Assembly (NCBI GenBank): GCA_025463055.1
Contig: JAOAPV010000055.1
Location: forward strand, 54,426 to 118,425
Reading direction: 5' to 3'
DNA: 64,000 nucleotides
Origin: Candidatus Acidiferrum typicum
GTDB taxonomy: Bacteria; Acidobacteriota; Terriglobia; Acidiferrales; UBA7541
Shown here: piece after piece, positions 42,994-52,281 of the stretch
Numbering within the stretch: position 1 is the first letter of the stretch
Layout: the number at the start of each line of letters is the position of its first letter
Notes under the pieces: generated by a model
Databases searched by the model: none
What the model was told of the DNA's origin: nothing
Seen by the model: only the letters and a program-made list of their open reading frames with translations
Made by a program: the position numbers and the translations under genes

Positions 42994-44943
42994 TCACGCC
43001 GCGGTGCCGGTAGCGGAATAGCAAGGCCGCTCGGGTGAAGACTCCGGCTGAAGAGTTGATTCTCTTTTCTCCAAGAATTCGCGATGCCAAAGTTCGAGCA
43101 CGATGAGGTCAAATATCTCTTTGGAAAAGCCCCCGGAGCTCATATCGTCGGAAAGCATTCGCTGGACGGCGCTTTTCTGGAAATAGCCGCGGGCTGTCGT
43201 CTTGGGATCCAGCAGAAGGCTGTGAACCCAATCCTTAAGATCTTGGCGAAGCCATCTTTCGTAAGGAACGGGGAAGCCAGTTTTTTTTCTATTAAGGATT
43301 TCGCGTGGGACGCGACCGGCAAGAGTTTTCTTTGCGATGTACTTGGTCGTAAAACCGCGCACCTTGAAGTTTTGCGGCAAAGAGGCTGCAAATTCGAGAA
43401 TTTTGTGGTCGAGCAAAGGCACACGGAGCTCGATCGAATTGGCCATGGTCATCTTATCGGCTTTGATGAGGAGATCGTCCGGGAGCCAGGTTTTGGTGTC
43501 GACATAGAGCATTGTGTCGAGCGGACCCACGCGGCGGCCATTGCGGAGGTATTTTGTGGCCGGGTATGCAGAGAATCTCTTATCGACGCTTTGCGCGAAA
43601 TCGCTTGAATAGAATCGCTGCCATTGTCGGTTGTAAAACCGCGATGGACTTGATGTCCGGCTGAAATATGAATCTTCCAGGCGGAAGTCCAGAAATTGCG
43701 CCGACCTTGCTGATGCGCCGTTGGATGCGAACCGTGTGAACATGCCTAGGCTCGCCGAGAATAGCTGCCGCATCGGGGTTGGCAACCCTTTCAAGCGTTG
43801 GAGCCACAGGAGAGTACGATAGTTGGAATACCCGGCAAACGCCTCGTCTCCGCCTTCTCCCGAGATCAAAACTTTCACAAACGCTTTCGCGAGCCTGGAC
43901 ACGTAATACAAGGCGACTGCCGGAGGCTCGCACACGGGCTCTTCCATATGCCAAATGTACTTCGGCAGGAATTCCGCGAATTGATGGGCGTTGATCGTGG
44001 TTTCGTGATGATCGGAGCCGTATTTCTGCGCAGCCAGGCGAGCATAGGGGCGTTCGTCTGTGGTTTGCGGGTCGGAAAAGCCGATGGTGTAGCTGCTGAT
44101 GGGATGAGACGTTTTCCCCGCCGCGAATCCCAACATGGCAGTGGAGTCAACTCCACCGCTTAAGAGGAAACCAACTGGAACGTCGCTAATCATGTGAAGG
44201 TCGACGGATTCTTCAAGAAGTTGCAGCAGTCGGGATTTCGCCTGGCGGAAAGTCAAAGGCGAGGGCTCGAAATGGAGATCCCAATATTGGCGCTTGTAGG
44301 ATTTCCCGGCACGAAAAGTCAGGGAATGTCCAGGCGCGAGTTTGTGGATGTTTTCGAAAAGAGTTTCTTCACCTGGGATGTAGTCAAAGGTCAGAAACCT
44401 GTCGATCATGGATGGGCGGACTTCCGCTTTCATTTCGGGATCGGCGAGGATGGCTTTGATTTCCGAAGCAAAAACTACGGAGTTCGGCGTTTGCGAATAG
44501 TATAGCGGCTTGATTCCAACACGATCGCGGGCGAGAAAAAGTGATTTACTGCGATCGTCCCAAATAGCGAAGGCGAACATGCCACGGAGTTTTTCAACGC
44601 AGGCTTCGCCTAACTCTTCATAAAGATGGACGATTGCCTCGGTGTCAGTTTGTGTCCTGAATATGTGGCCGCGGCCGAGCAAGTACTGGCGGAGCTCCTG
44701 GTAGTTGTAAATTTCGCCGTTAAAAATAATGTGGATGCTGCCGTCTTCATTGGACAATGGCTGATGGCCGCCGCTGAGGTCAATAATGGAGAGGCGGCGA
44801 AAGCCAAAGCCAATAGGACCGGAGACGAAGTAACCGTCGTCGTCTGGGCCGCGATGACTGATCGTGTCCGCCATGCTCTTGATGAGAGCAGGCGAAACGC
44901 GAGCCTCATGATTAAAGAGAAGTTTTCCGCAGATTCCGCACAT
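42994..44943 (-). CDS. asnB: Glutamine-dependent asparagine synthetase-like amidotransferase
   Basis: 649 aa. The N-terminal Ntn glutaminase domain has nucleophile Cys2 (MCGICGKLLF), SHRGPDDDGYF, LSIIDLSGGHQPL and IIFNGEIYNY. The synthetase domain has the ATP-pyrophosphatase P-loop GFLLSGGVDSTAMLGFA and LISGEGGDEAFAGYSNYR, both intact. The length is normal for AsnB (about 630). In exopolysaccharide loci of this type AsnB-like enzymes are thought to amidate uronic acids or act on amino-sugar acids; ordinary asparagine synthesis is the alternative. It lies within the run of glycosyltransferases on the same strand. A deaminated or misused substrate cannot be told from sequence. Confidence 0.93.
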   Translation of the reverse strand: MCGICGKLLFNHEARVSPALIKSMADTISHRGPDDDGYFVSGPIGFGFRRLSIIDLSGGHQPLSNEDGSIHIIFNGEIYNYQELRQYLLGRGHIFRTQTDTEAIVHLYEELGEACVEKLRGMFAFAIWDDRSKSLFLARDRVGIKPLYYSQTPNSVVFASEIKAILADPEMKAEVRPSMIDRFLTFDYIPGEETLFENIHKLAPGHSLTFRAGKSYKRQYWDLHFEPSPLTFRQAKSRLLQLLEESVDLHMISDVPVGFLLSGGVDSTAMLGFAAGKTSHPISSYTIGFSDPQTTDERPYARLAAQKYGSDHHETTINAHQFAEFLPKYIWHMEEPVCEPPAVALYYVSRLAKAFVKVLISGEGGDEAFAGYSNYRTLLWLQRLKGLPTPMRQLFSASLGMFTRFASNGASARSAQFLDFRLEDSYFSRTSSPSRFYNRQWQRFYSSDFAQSVDKRFSAYPATKYLRNGRRVGPLDTMLYVDTKTWLPDDLLIKADKMTMANSIELRVPLLDHKILEFAASLPQNFKVRGFTTKYIAKKTLAGRVPREILNRKKTGFPVPYERWLRQDLKDWVHSLLLDPKTTARGYFQKSAVQRMLSDDMSSGGFSKEIFDLIVLELWHREFLEKRESTLQPESSPERPCYSATGTAA

Positions 44944-45021
44944 TTAGGATGGGCCTCGAAATAACGCCAAGAAAGTCTGAGATTCAGTTTAGAAAGGTTG
45001 TTGAAGTAACCGAATAAAAAC

Positions 45022-45897
45022 TCAGCGCCAGATTGTTTGGCGGCCCCAAAGGCGACCAAGTTGTTGACGGCGGAGGAATCCAATCGTCTTGACATCGTCC
45101 ACTTGAGGGATTTGCTTTAGATATCCGGTAAGAAAACCGTAAAGCAGGCCAATGGAACCAATGACGTACGGTCTCTTGGGCAAACGTATGCAACATTTGG
45201 CCAGCATAAACAGTGGGTGATAACCGCAAACGTAATTCGCGCGACCATTCTTCACCAAACCTGCCCAGACTCCGTCGGCCGTTCCCGTATAGCGATGATG
45301 GCGAAGATGAAGTTCAGGAAAGCTCCGCGTGCCCCAACCGAGCATGTTTGCTTTGACTTCGTCCATGGTGTCCCACCCCGGAGCGGGCCAAAAACCGCCG
45401 ATAGCCTCCCAGCAATCGCGACGATAAATTTTTGTCGCGCCTCGCACATGGAACTCTGGACAAGGCTCGAAGCGTTTTGCACCATTTTCTATGTAACAGA
45501 TAACACCGCCGCCGATACCCAAGCGAGGCTCGCGCTGAAACTTTTCCAGGCATTTTTCAAAATAAGTATTCTCGAAGGTCAGGTCGCCATCCATTTTGAC
45601 GATGAAGTCCCAATCGCTTGTGCTCAAAGCATTGAGGCCATCATTAAAAGCCTCTACTACGCCGCCGCCGGCTTTGCGGAATCCACGGTTGAGGCGATGA
45701 ACGGCGCGAATCCACGGATATTGAGCGGCATACTTATCGATGATGGCACCGGTTCCGTCTGTTGAACCATCATTTACGATTACCCATTCACCGGGACGGA
45801 CAGTTTGGGCAATCATGCTCTCAATCGTGAACGTGAGATAAGCTTCCTCATCTCGAACAGGAGAAATAACGACGTATTTTGTAGGGCCGACGTTCAT
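45022..45897 (-). CDS. Glycosyltransferase family 2 protein
   Basis: 291 aa GT-A fold. The start KYVVISPVRDEEAYLTFTIE with NDGSTDGTGAIIDKYA is the nucleotide-binding part, and DFIVKMDGDLTFENTYFEKC contains the DxD motif (DGD). YRRDCWEAIGGFWPAPGWDT is the typical acceptor-side region. There is one possible hydrophobic stretch near the C-terminus (YVIGSIGLLYGFLTGYL). The ATG overlaps the preceding small gene's stop by 4 bp (ATGA), which supports that small frame. The spacing to the asparagine synthetase gene downstream is 78 bp. Confidence 0.92.
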   Translation of the reverse strand: MNVGPTKYVVISPVRDEEAYLTFTIESMIAQTVRPGEWVIVNDGSTDGTGAIIDKYAAQYPWIRAVHRLNRGFRKAGGGVVEAFNDGLNALSTSDWDFIVKMDGDLTFENTYFEKCLEKFQREPRLGIGGGVICYIENGAKRFEPCPEFHVRGATKIYRRDCWEAIGGFWPAPGWDTMDEVKANMLGWGTRSFPELHLRHHRYTGTADGVWAGLVKNGRANYVCGYHPLFMLAKCCIRLPKRPYVIGSIGLLYGFLTGYLKQIPQVDDVKTIGFLRRQQLGRLWGRQTIWR

Positions 45898-46055
45898 GAC
45901 GCCTTTCTCTGAAGAGTTAGTGAAGAGCTGAGTTCTTTCCGCAGTACGCGATCTGCATCGTTGGTAAACTGGTGTGCGGTGCGAACAGGAAAAAGGGGAG
46001 TACCGTACAGATGTTCACGAATCGATGCTTTAATTTTCCGCTTTTCTTCTGGCAT
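45894..46055 (-). CDS. Short hypothetical protein coupled to the GT2 gene
   Basis: A 53-residue basic peptide, MPEEKRKIKASIREHLYGTP followed by a Phe/Arg-rich middle and ending LTLQRKAS. Its TGA overlaps the ATG of the GT2 gene (ATGA), and AAGGG lies upstream of the ATG. No family is recognised; the sequence has no TM segment. It fills the gap between the O-antigen-ligase-like and GT2 genes, so it may be real and translationally coupled, or only a leader peptide. An earlier in-frame start would extend it by 18 residues. Confidence 0.4.
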   Translation of the reverse strand: MPEEKRKIKASIREHLYGTPLFPVRTAHQFTNDADRVLRKELSSSLTLQRKAS

Positions 46056-46101
46056 AAGTGGACCCTTGGAAGCGACTACAGAGAGCGACGGACCTAGTGA
46101 G

Positions 46102-47523
46102 CTAAGCACGGTTTGGGCGTCTTAGCGCCGGAAACGGTGCACGGCCGGAAGCCGGAAACCGGGCGTAACTCGGAGTCGGCCGCGTGGCAGGAAGACGTAC
46201 TGCCCGTCGCGATCGGACCTTTTCGGGTAAGTAGGCGGCGGTGGCGGTAACAATCATAACAAGCAGTGCGAACCACGAAAAACGAGTCTGATCGAAGTAG
46301 CTAATCCCGAAGAAGCCGACGACGTGAGAAAACAAGGCGGCCCCAAAGAGCCAGAAGTACCACTCTTTGTCGCGATCACCTTCGACCGTTTTTCTGGCGG
46401 TTCCTATTCTAGAGAAGCAAATACAGACCAACGCCAAGAAGCACAGAAAAGTCGCCAAGCCACCCACTTGGCCCTCGGCTACAAATTGATTGCACATATC
46501 CCACATGTTAAAGCCCCAGCGGGCGTTTTCTGTGGTACCGATGAGCCACCAATCACCGAAGTGGGTGATGAAGTCGTTGACGAGGGTGGCGCGGTGATAA
46601 CCTGATGAGCCGCCAATGACATCGACGCGCTGAATCAAGTACCAGACGGGTGCCTTCATGACCAAGTGCAAGGAGATCAAGGCGAAGACCGTCCCCCAAC
46701 GAATGAGACGCACGTGCCTGCGGAGCGGCCAGGCGCAGATAGCGACAAGTCCGGCACCATAGGCCAGCACCGGAGTGCTCGACTCTGTCGTCAAAACCAT
46801 CGCGGTTGCGGAGAGAACTCCGATGGCGGCTAGCGCCTTGGATTTCCCGCTTTTCCAAAGGAGAACGAACAGCGGCAAAAGAGTGGCGCCGAATGCACCG
46901 GCGAGAAGCTCGTGCTGGAAGGGTCCCTGGGAGCGGACTGAGCCGTTGCGGATCTCCGGAGTGACGCGAACTCCGCCAAGGAGTCCAAACACGTTCACCT
47001 GATGTAGCCTCTCAAAGACCATGCAGACGGCAATGACGCAAGAGACGGCGGCGAAGGCGCGAATGGCGCGATAAATATCGTCATTATCCTGAATCAAATA
47101 CCGCAGAACGAAGTAACCACCTAGAGCGTCGAGCAGAAATCCAGCCTGATAAACCAAGGCGCCGGAATTGAAGGAAAAAACCAGCGCGCCGGCGAGGGCG
47201 CGGAAGAAAGCCCAAAACACGAAGACGACGTCCAGGGTGCCTAACCGGTCACCGAATATCCCTTCAACCGAGGAGAACGTCGAGGCCAGCATGCGCAGAG
47301 CGACGGTGAGAAGGATGATGCGAAAAACGAAGAAGTGAAGTCCGCCGATCAGGATTTCTTGTCCGAGGGGTACCAAGAACGCCATGCACATGACGGGCCA
47401 AATGACGTACTTGCGCGGGAGTAGAAAGATGAGAGCAATGGCAATAAGCATCGCCACGAGAACGATAGGATGCAGGACCGTTTCGGAGGCACCGCCGCCA
47501 AATCTGAAATTCTCTGGTTGCAT
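46102..47523 (-). CDS. O-antigen ligase / Wzy-like polymerase membrane protein
   Basis: 473 aa with 10-12 TM segments (for example PIVLVAMLIAIALIFLL and VIWPVMCMAFLVPLGQEILI). The pattern fits the O-antigen ligase/polymerase family: a large periplasmic loop between late TMs with YHRATLVNDFITHFGDWWLI and GTTENARWGFNMWDMCNQFV, followed by VGGLATFLCFLALV. This class polymerises or ligates lipid-linked repeat units. The start ATG 47523 overlaps the stop of the upstream glycosyltransferase by one base (TGATG); longer readings run into that gene. The C-terminal tail is basic and proline-rich (ATRPTPSYARFPASGRAPFP). Confidence 0.88.
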   Translation of the reverse strand: MQPENFRFGGGASETVLHPIVLVAMLIAIALIFLLPRKYVIWPVMCMAFLVPLGQEILIGGLHFFVFRIILLTVALRMLASTFSSVEGIFGDRLGTLDVVFVFWAFFRALAGALVFSFNSGALVYQAGFLLDALGGYFVLRYLIQDNDDIYRAIRAFAAVSCVIAVCMVFERLHQVNVFGLLGGVRVTPEIRNGSVRSQGPFQHELLAGAFGATLLPLFVLLWKSGKSKALAAIGVLSATAMVLTTESSTPVLAYGAGLVAICAWPLRRHVRLIRWGTVFALISLHLVMKAPVWYLIQRVDVIGGSSGYHRATLVNDFITHFGDWWLIGTTENARWGFNMWDMCNQFVAEGQVGGLATFLCFLALVCICFSRIGTARKTVEGDRDKEWYFWLFGAALFSHVVGFFGISYFDQTRFSWFALLVMIVTATAAYLPEKVRSRRAVRLPATRPTPSYARFPASGRAPFPALRRPNRA

Positions 47524-48680
47524 CAGTTCATCTCCAATCGAGAAATTCGCATTTGTGGTGGAGGGGTCACCGCGACCGTGGAATGATTGGAAACCTGGTT
47601 TCGTTCGCCGCGGTTCAAGAAAGATTCGAGAAGATCGGTAGAGTGCTCCCAATTAAGGCCAGCAACGAAGTTACGGCCTGCTTGCGCCAACCGGACGCGG
47701 AGGTCGTCGTTAGCCAAAAGCAGGCAAAGATTGCGTGCAAGAGCTTCGGGATCTCCAGGAGACGAAAGCAAGCCGGTTTTGCCGTGAATGATGAAATCAC
47801 GCACACCGCCGCTGTCCGTTGCAACCATGGCGCAGCCGCAGGCTGCGCCTTCGGCAGGCGGCAGGCCGAAACCTTCCGCAAGGCTTGGCGACAGAACGAT
47901 GCTGGAGGTATTGAGAACGTTCTCGACCAGGTGCTGTTGTGGCGGATCGTTGAGATAGGTCATCCAGCCGGGAATAGACGGTCGCCGACGGGATACTCCG
48001 AATAAAATAACCTGTAGGTCTGCGAAGTGGTGCTTAGCTATCTCCAAAGCTCTGATGCCATCGGCAGAGCGCTTGAAGGGGACGTGCGAAAACATCATGG
48101 CGATTTGCCGAGGTCGCTGCGCAATTGGGTTCATCACTCGGTAGACCTGATGGTCAATTCCGATTGGGATATGGACGACTTCGCCAGCGCCGAGTGCTTC
48201 GCTAAGACCGGCGAGCCATTTAGAGACTACAACCTTGCGCAGAGGAGCGCGCCAAGTCTCGTCGACAAGATTCTGAGGACCCTGAAAGGTCTCGTAGTGC
48301 TGAATGAGGTAGCACTTCTCACCCTTGCTGATGGGACATTCCATAACGGAGCGAACTGTATGCCACGCGGTGGCAAAGAGAATATCGCCATCTGGAATGT
48401 ACGAGCTATCTGAACTGGAGACGTAAAGAAGGCGGACGCGAGGGTCCACGCGGTGCCAGTGAATGACGGGCTCCGAGCGAATCTCCCGGAACCAGAGTCT
48501 GGCAATCTGCACGCGCTTGCGCGGGGTCAGCTTCTCCGGCGGGGGAAATTTTAGGCGACGCGGGTGGATCACATTAACGTGGTGCCCTCGAGCCACAAGC
48601 CTGTTCGCATACTCGTAGACTACTTTGAACCCGCCCGAGGGACCCCATGCATAACAGGGGAGGAGAAAATTTATTTTCAT
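47523..48680 (-). CDS. Glycosyltransferase family 4 protein
   Basis: 385 aa GT-B protein. The N-terminus MKINFLLPCYAWGPSGGFKV has the glycine-rich loop, KVVVSKWLAGLSEALGAGE leads to VVHIPIGIDHQVY, and the C-domain has IAMMFSHVPFKRSADGIRAL. The signature EGFGLPPAEGAACGCAMVAT with GGVRDFIIHGKTGLL marks the NDP-sugar site. It is one of three GT4 enzymes in the cluster, each expected to add one sugar to the lipid-linked repeat. Specificity is unknown. Its stop overlaps the ligase-like start by one base. Confidence 0.92.
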   Translation of the reverse strand: MKINFLLPCYAWGPSGGFKVVYEYANRLVARGHHVNVIHPRRLKFPPPEKLTPRKRVQIARLWFREIRSEPVIHWHRVDPRVRLLYVSSSDSSYIPDGDILFATAWHTVRSVMECPISKGEKCYLIQHYETFQGPQNLVDETWRAPLRKVVVSKWLAGLSEALGAGEVVHIPIGIDHQVYRVMNPIAQRPRQIAMMFSHVPFKRSADGIRALEIAKHHFADLQVILFGVSRRRPSIPGWMTYLNDPPQQHLVENVLNTSSIVLSPSLAEGFGLPPAEGAACGCAMVATDSGGVRDFIIHGKTGLLSSPGDPEALARNLCLLLANDDLRVRLAQAGRNFVAGLNWEHSTDLLESFLNRGERNQVSNHSTVAVTPPPQMRISRLEMN

Positions 48681-48718
48681 TGGATTGCGTTGCGTCGATA
48701 GATCATGAGTTCGGAACT

Positions 48719-50299
48719 TCAGTCTGCAGCGTCGTTCCCGGTGACGGGCACGGCTCCGGCAACGGCTCGCCGGCCGTTTAGGAGGGCCAAGGCTCGTTCG
48801 CGCAGACCGAAGATGGTGATTCGGTCTTCGTGGTCAACCGCAAAAACCCAAAAGGCAACGGCGTAGATAACAAAGCAAAGCAGAAGCAAAGGAACAGCTA
48901 GCAACAACTTCAAATGCATAGAGTGAAGGGAAAAAACAGCGAAGAATAGGCCCGCACTTGCAAGAATGGCGCGAAACAGCGGGCCCGAAACGCAGTCTCG
49001 CAAGGAGAAAGCCTTCAGCTTAAAGGCAAAAATGTACAAGAAGAGGCCATCGGAGACCGTTACCAGCAGTTTTGCGAGGGCGGCCCCGTCAATGCCGGCT
49101 CGACGCATGAGCAACCAGGCAACCGCGATGTAAACGGGAATCGTAAGCAAATCGAGAATAGCCTTGAGGTCGGGCCTGCCAAGAGCCTGCACGGAAGTAA
49201 ACGGGATAATGGCGAATGCATTTAGAAAGAACACCATGGTTATGAGCTGAAGTACGAGAGTGCTCTGGGCAGCGAACTGAGGCCCGAGCCAGAGATTCAT
49301 GATGTCTCGAGCAAAGAAGATGAAAACCGCGGCGGGAGGCGTAAGAACAAGGAAAAGATACTTTACGGCACGGGACGTTACGTCAGACACCTCGGAGCTT
49401 TTCTTGGAGCCATGATAGCTGAAATAGGGGAACAACGACGGCACTATGCTCATAGGAAAAATCAGGAGCTTGGAGACGAGTTCATAGGGCGCGGAGTAAA
49501 AAGTGAGCATGCTGACCGACAGGAGCGAAGCAATCATGAAGCGTTCGAGGTAGCCGAACAGCGGAGCAGTCACATTGGAAACCATGATCCATCCCCCGAA
49601 AGTCGCCAGCGGTCCGAAGGAGGCGCGCGAAACACGAAAATTCGATCGAAGACCCGGGATAACGCGAAGACAGAAGTTGAGATAAAAAAACGTTGAGACG
49701 AGGCGAATGGCGACCATCAGCGAGACGATCCCTGCGACGTGAACACCCAGAGGGATGACGAGAGCAGCAACCAGATAAAAAAGAACGCTGGCAGGCACCT
49801 TGACGCAGTTCACTAAATCGAAGCGCTGACAGGCCTCCAAAACCCCGCGAAGGGCATCGTTGCCCAGCATGATGGGCATCGAGGCGCAAAGGATAAACAG
49901 AGCAGCGCGCGCCTCGCCAGCTAGCGAAGGTGGCATTTTGAAGAAATGGGTCACAGAAACGGGGACAAAGATCGCAGCCAGAATGCCCCCAAGACTTCCT
50001 AAGGCAACAAGAAGCGAGAGCGAAGTCCAGACAAGCTCTGGTACTTTGTGAATCTTCTCTGGACTGAGGTTTTCGGCGACGAACTTCACGGTGGCGCGAC
50101 TCAGGCCGAGATCGAAAATGCTGAAATAGCCGAGCAGCATTGTAGCGATGGAGAGGATTCCATACTGCGCCGTCCCCAGACCTCGCACGATGTAGGGAAT
50201 GGTGAGAAGGCCGGCAAGCATGGGCAGAATCTGACCCACCAAGTTAAAGATGCTATTTTTGGCGATCAGACGCCTGCCGCGCTGTTTATGTTCATCCAT
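48719..50299 (-). CDS. Wzx-type polysaccharide flippase (MOP superfamily)
   Basis: 526 aa with about 12-14 TM helices. The start KNSIFNLVGQILPMLAGLLT and IPYIVRGLGTAQYGILSIAT, and the first-loop FDLGLSRATVKFVAE, are typical of the polysaccharide-flippase branch of the MATE/MOP superfamily. It should carry the undecaprenyl-linked repeat across the inner membrane. The C-terminal extension (EDRITIFGLRERALALLN) is cytosolic. It is located between a beta-helix protein and a glycosyltransferase gene, with 38 bp to the latter. No Wzz-like chain-length regulator is visible in the window. Confidence 0.92.
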   Translation of the reverse strand: MDEHKQRGRRLIAKNSIFNLVGQILPMLAGLLTIPYIVRGLGTAQYGILSIATMLLGYFSIFDLGLSRATVKFVAENLSPEKIHKVPELVWTSLSLLVALGSLGGILAAIFVPVSVTHFFKMPPSLAGEARAALFILCASMPIMLGNDALRGVLEACQRFDLVNCVKVPASVLFYLVAALVIPLGVHVAGIVSLMVAIRLVSTFFYLNFCLRVIPGLRSNFRVSRASFGPLATFGGWIMVSNVTAPLFGYLERFMIASLLSVSMLTFYSAPYELVSKLLIFPMSIVPSLFPYFSYHGSKKSSEVSDVTSRAVKYLFLVLTPPAAVFIFFARDIMNLWLGPQFAAQSTLVLQLITMVFFLNAFAIIPFTSVQALGRPDLKAILDLLTIPVYIAVAWLLMRRAGIDGAALAKLLVTVSDGLFLYIFAFKLKAFSLRDCVSGPLFRAILASAGLFFAVFSLHSMHLKLLLAVPLLLLCFVIYAVAFWVFAVDHEDRITIFGLRERALALLNGRRAVAGAVPVTGNDAAD

Positions 50300-50464
50300 A
50301 GAAAAGGATCAAGATAAGAGGTTTGTTCTGATGTGGGCGGAAGTTCTTACGCGAATGAAGACGGGAGTGGAAATGCGATCCACTCCCGCGCGAAACGTTT
50401 CAGCTTTTATCAAACAGTGTTCGGTTGCGGCGACAAACCGACCGCCGCATTTAACTTTCGGTGT

Positions 50465-52018
50465 CTATTGGACAGTAGCTGTGAGCCCAGTCGGAGATGA
50501 GGGCGCAGCTACCGATCCAAACTTGTACGCACCGGCGTCCCAGTTGCCGCTCAACTGCCGCGCTGCACCAACCTTGTCCTTGGACAAAGGCCCTAAGTTG
50601 CCCGTAGTAATGTTGCTCAGATTACGAGCGGCACTGATGGCAACTGAGCCAGATAGCAATTGTCCTAGGCTGTTAGCGTTGATTTGCGACATGTGAACGA
50701 GCTTCGAGTTCGCATCGCAGTGGCACACGCTCTGCCATTGCGCAAGGGTCTGGTAAACGAGCCCATTGTGGCCAAACGTGTTGCGGTCTCCGTAGTCCGC
50801 AAGCTCGAGATAGATGTTTCGGTCGATGCCAGCAGGAGAAAGCGTGCCGCCACCCTGTAAGGTGATATCGGCCTGCCCGCCCATCAGGATGTTGTTCGCA
50901 GCGGTAAAGTTAACCTGGCTGTTAATATAGAGCGCGGCCCCGTGCGCGTGAGTGCCGCCGTTGATGAAATTGTTGAAGGCCGAGTTTCCAATCGCAAGTC
51001 CGCCGGGCATGCCGGTAGAAGTAGCAGAACGGGCTGCGAACCACAATACAGTCAGGGTGTGGTTTGGAGGTGCGACAAAAACATTGTTATAAACCGTGAC
51101 ATTCTGAATCGAGTCCTGAAGGTAGATGTGTGCAGTGATGTTGACGCCGGAATCTCCGTCGAAAAGATTGTTATAAATGGCGCCATTTGTCACCGTGCCA
51201 CCGCCCTGCCCCCACATGTGCAAACCATCATGATGATAGGCGTTCGTCGGCGAATCCCAATTGGTATAATCGTGGATGTGATTGTCGTGAATCCAGAAGC
51301 CTGATGTTTTGCCCTGTGCCCCGAAGGCAAGGCCGTGGTCCACATGGTAGATATTCGAGTACTCGATGGTTAAATTATTCGCCCCACCGGCGATGGCCCA
51401 GCCAGCGTCGTGGCAAGTTATATGGCTAATGGTGAAGTTTGTGGCTCCCAGCATGTGGACACAATTCACATCCGTCTGCGTAACAGCAAGATCAGTGGAT
51501 GAAGTGCGTACGTACATGTCGGCGATGGTGAGGTTCTTGACTATGCAATTGTTGCAGCCGTCGGCATAGATAGCACGGCTGTTTTGGGCGTAACCGCGGC
51601 CCGTGCCGTTAGCCGTGTTGCGGATGATCCCATTTGTGCCGCCGTCAAGCACGATATAGCTTCTGCCCGCCGCGTAAATCGCGCCCATAGCAGACCAATA
51701 TGGGGCACTGAGGATAGCATTCGGTTCCCATTTGATCGTGATCGGGCTCGTACTCGTACCATTGCTGCGGACGACAAAAAGCTGTTGACCTGGTGTGCCG
51801 GTGATTAGGCCGCAGAAATGCACGGTTGTTCCGGGACCAATCTGTCCCCAACTGGCCGCATTGCTCAGCCAACTGATGGGTTTAGCGGTAGAGCACCCGG
51901 TACCAGTTCCCGTAGTGGCCTGGTTGGCCGCAACGTAGAAGTCTTTCGCGCTAGCGGGTAGTGCACTAAACAATACAGTGAAAAAGAAAGTGAACGCTAA
52001 AATAGACCTACGAATCAT
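50465..52018 (-). CDS. Secreted right-handed beta-helix protein
   Basis: 517 aa with signal peptide MIRRSILAFTFFFTVLFSAL, cleaved after about residue 24 (PASA-KD). The body shows parallel beta-helix periodicity (GCNNCIVKNLTIADMYV, NNLTIEYSNIYHVDHGLA, GTVTNGAIYNNLFDGDSGVN) like NosD/pectate-lyase-fold proteins (PbH1 repeats). Poly-Asn ladders are visible. The C-terminus PSSPTGLTATVQ matches only the opening of a fibronectin-III domain and then stops, so a domain may have been lost or the tail may be natural in this phylum. In an EPS cluster it could be a lyase, epimerase or scaffold. GAGGGGG lies about 8 bases upstream of the ATG. Confidence 0.88.
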   Translation of the reverse strand: MIRRSILAFTFFFTVLFSALPASAKDFYVAANQATTGTGTGCSTAKPISWLSNAASWGQIGPGTTVHFCGLITGTPGQQLFVVRSNGTSTSPITIKWEPNAILSAPYWSAMGAIYAAGRSYIVLDGGTNGIIRNTANGTGRGYAQNSRAIYADGCNNCIVKNLTIADMYVRTSSTDLAVTQTDVNCVHMLGATNFTISHITCHDAGWAIAGGANNLTIEYSNIYHVDHGLAFGAQGKTSGFWIHDNHIHDYTNWDSPTNAYHHDGLHMWGQGGGTVTNGAIYNNLFDGDSGVNITAHIYLQDSIQNVTVYNNVFVAPPNHTLTVLWFAARSATSTGMPGGLAIGNSAFNNFINGGTHAHGAALYINSQVNFTAANNILMGGQADITLQGGGTLSPAGIDRNIYLELADYGDRNTFGHNGLVYQTLAQWQSVCHCDANSKLVHMSQINANSLGQLLSGSVAISAARNLSNITTGNLGPLSKDKVGAARQLSGNWDAGAYKFGSVAAPSSPTGLTATVQ

Positions 52019-52281
52019 TAATCTGCCCCCTCGATGGAAAGCTCTCTTGAGAGGACGAGGATAGGCCCCCTAGCGGATTTAGCCAGGGCGACCTGGAACA
52101 TGAGAGCGAGAGATTCCGACCATTATTATTTTAAAAGCAACTTCCTGTATTCGAGGTTACAGATAACAAAGAGTTGGTTCTACTGTACATAGGAACAATT
52201 TGAGGACAGGTACGCGTCCAGGATGAGGTTTAAATTTTGCGAATCTTAATAACTTTGTAATTTACTATATCCTATTACTTG
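52019..52281. promoter_or_regulatory. AT-rich leader/promoter region of the beta-helix gene
   Basis: 263 bases, notably A+T-rich compared with the genes around. They sit between the UDP-glucose dehydrogenase stop and the beta-helix start (both minus strand). A small hairpin CTCTC-TT-GAGAG lies at 52042-52053 near the ribosome site. It is the largest gap between the dehydrogenase and Wzx genes, so an internal promoter is likely; individual -10/-35 boxes cannot be assigned with confidence. Confidence 0.45.

Noticed and set aside
52019..52281. Mobile-element boundary suspected from low GC
   Set aside because: No inverted ends, duplication or integrase; low GC is adequately explained by a promoter region.
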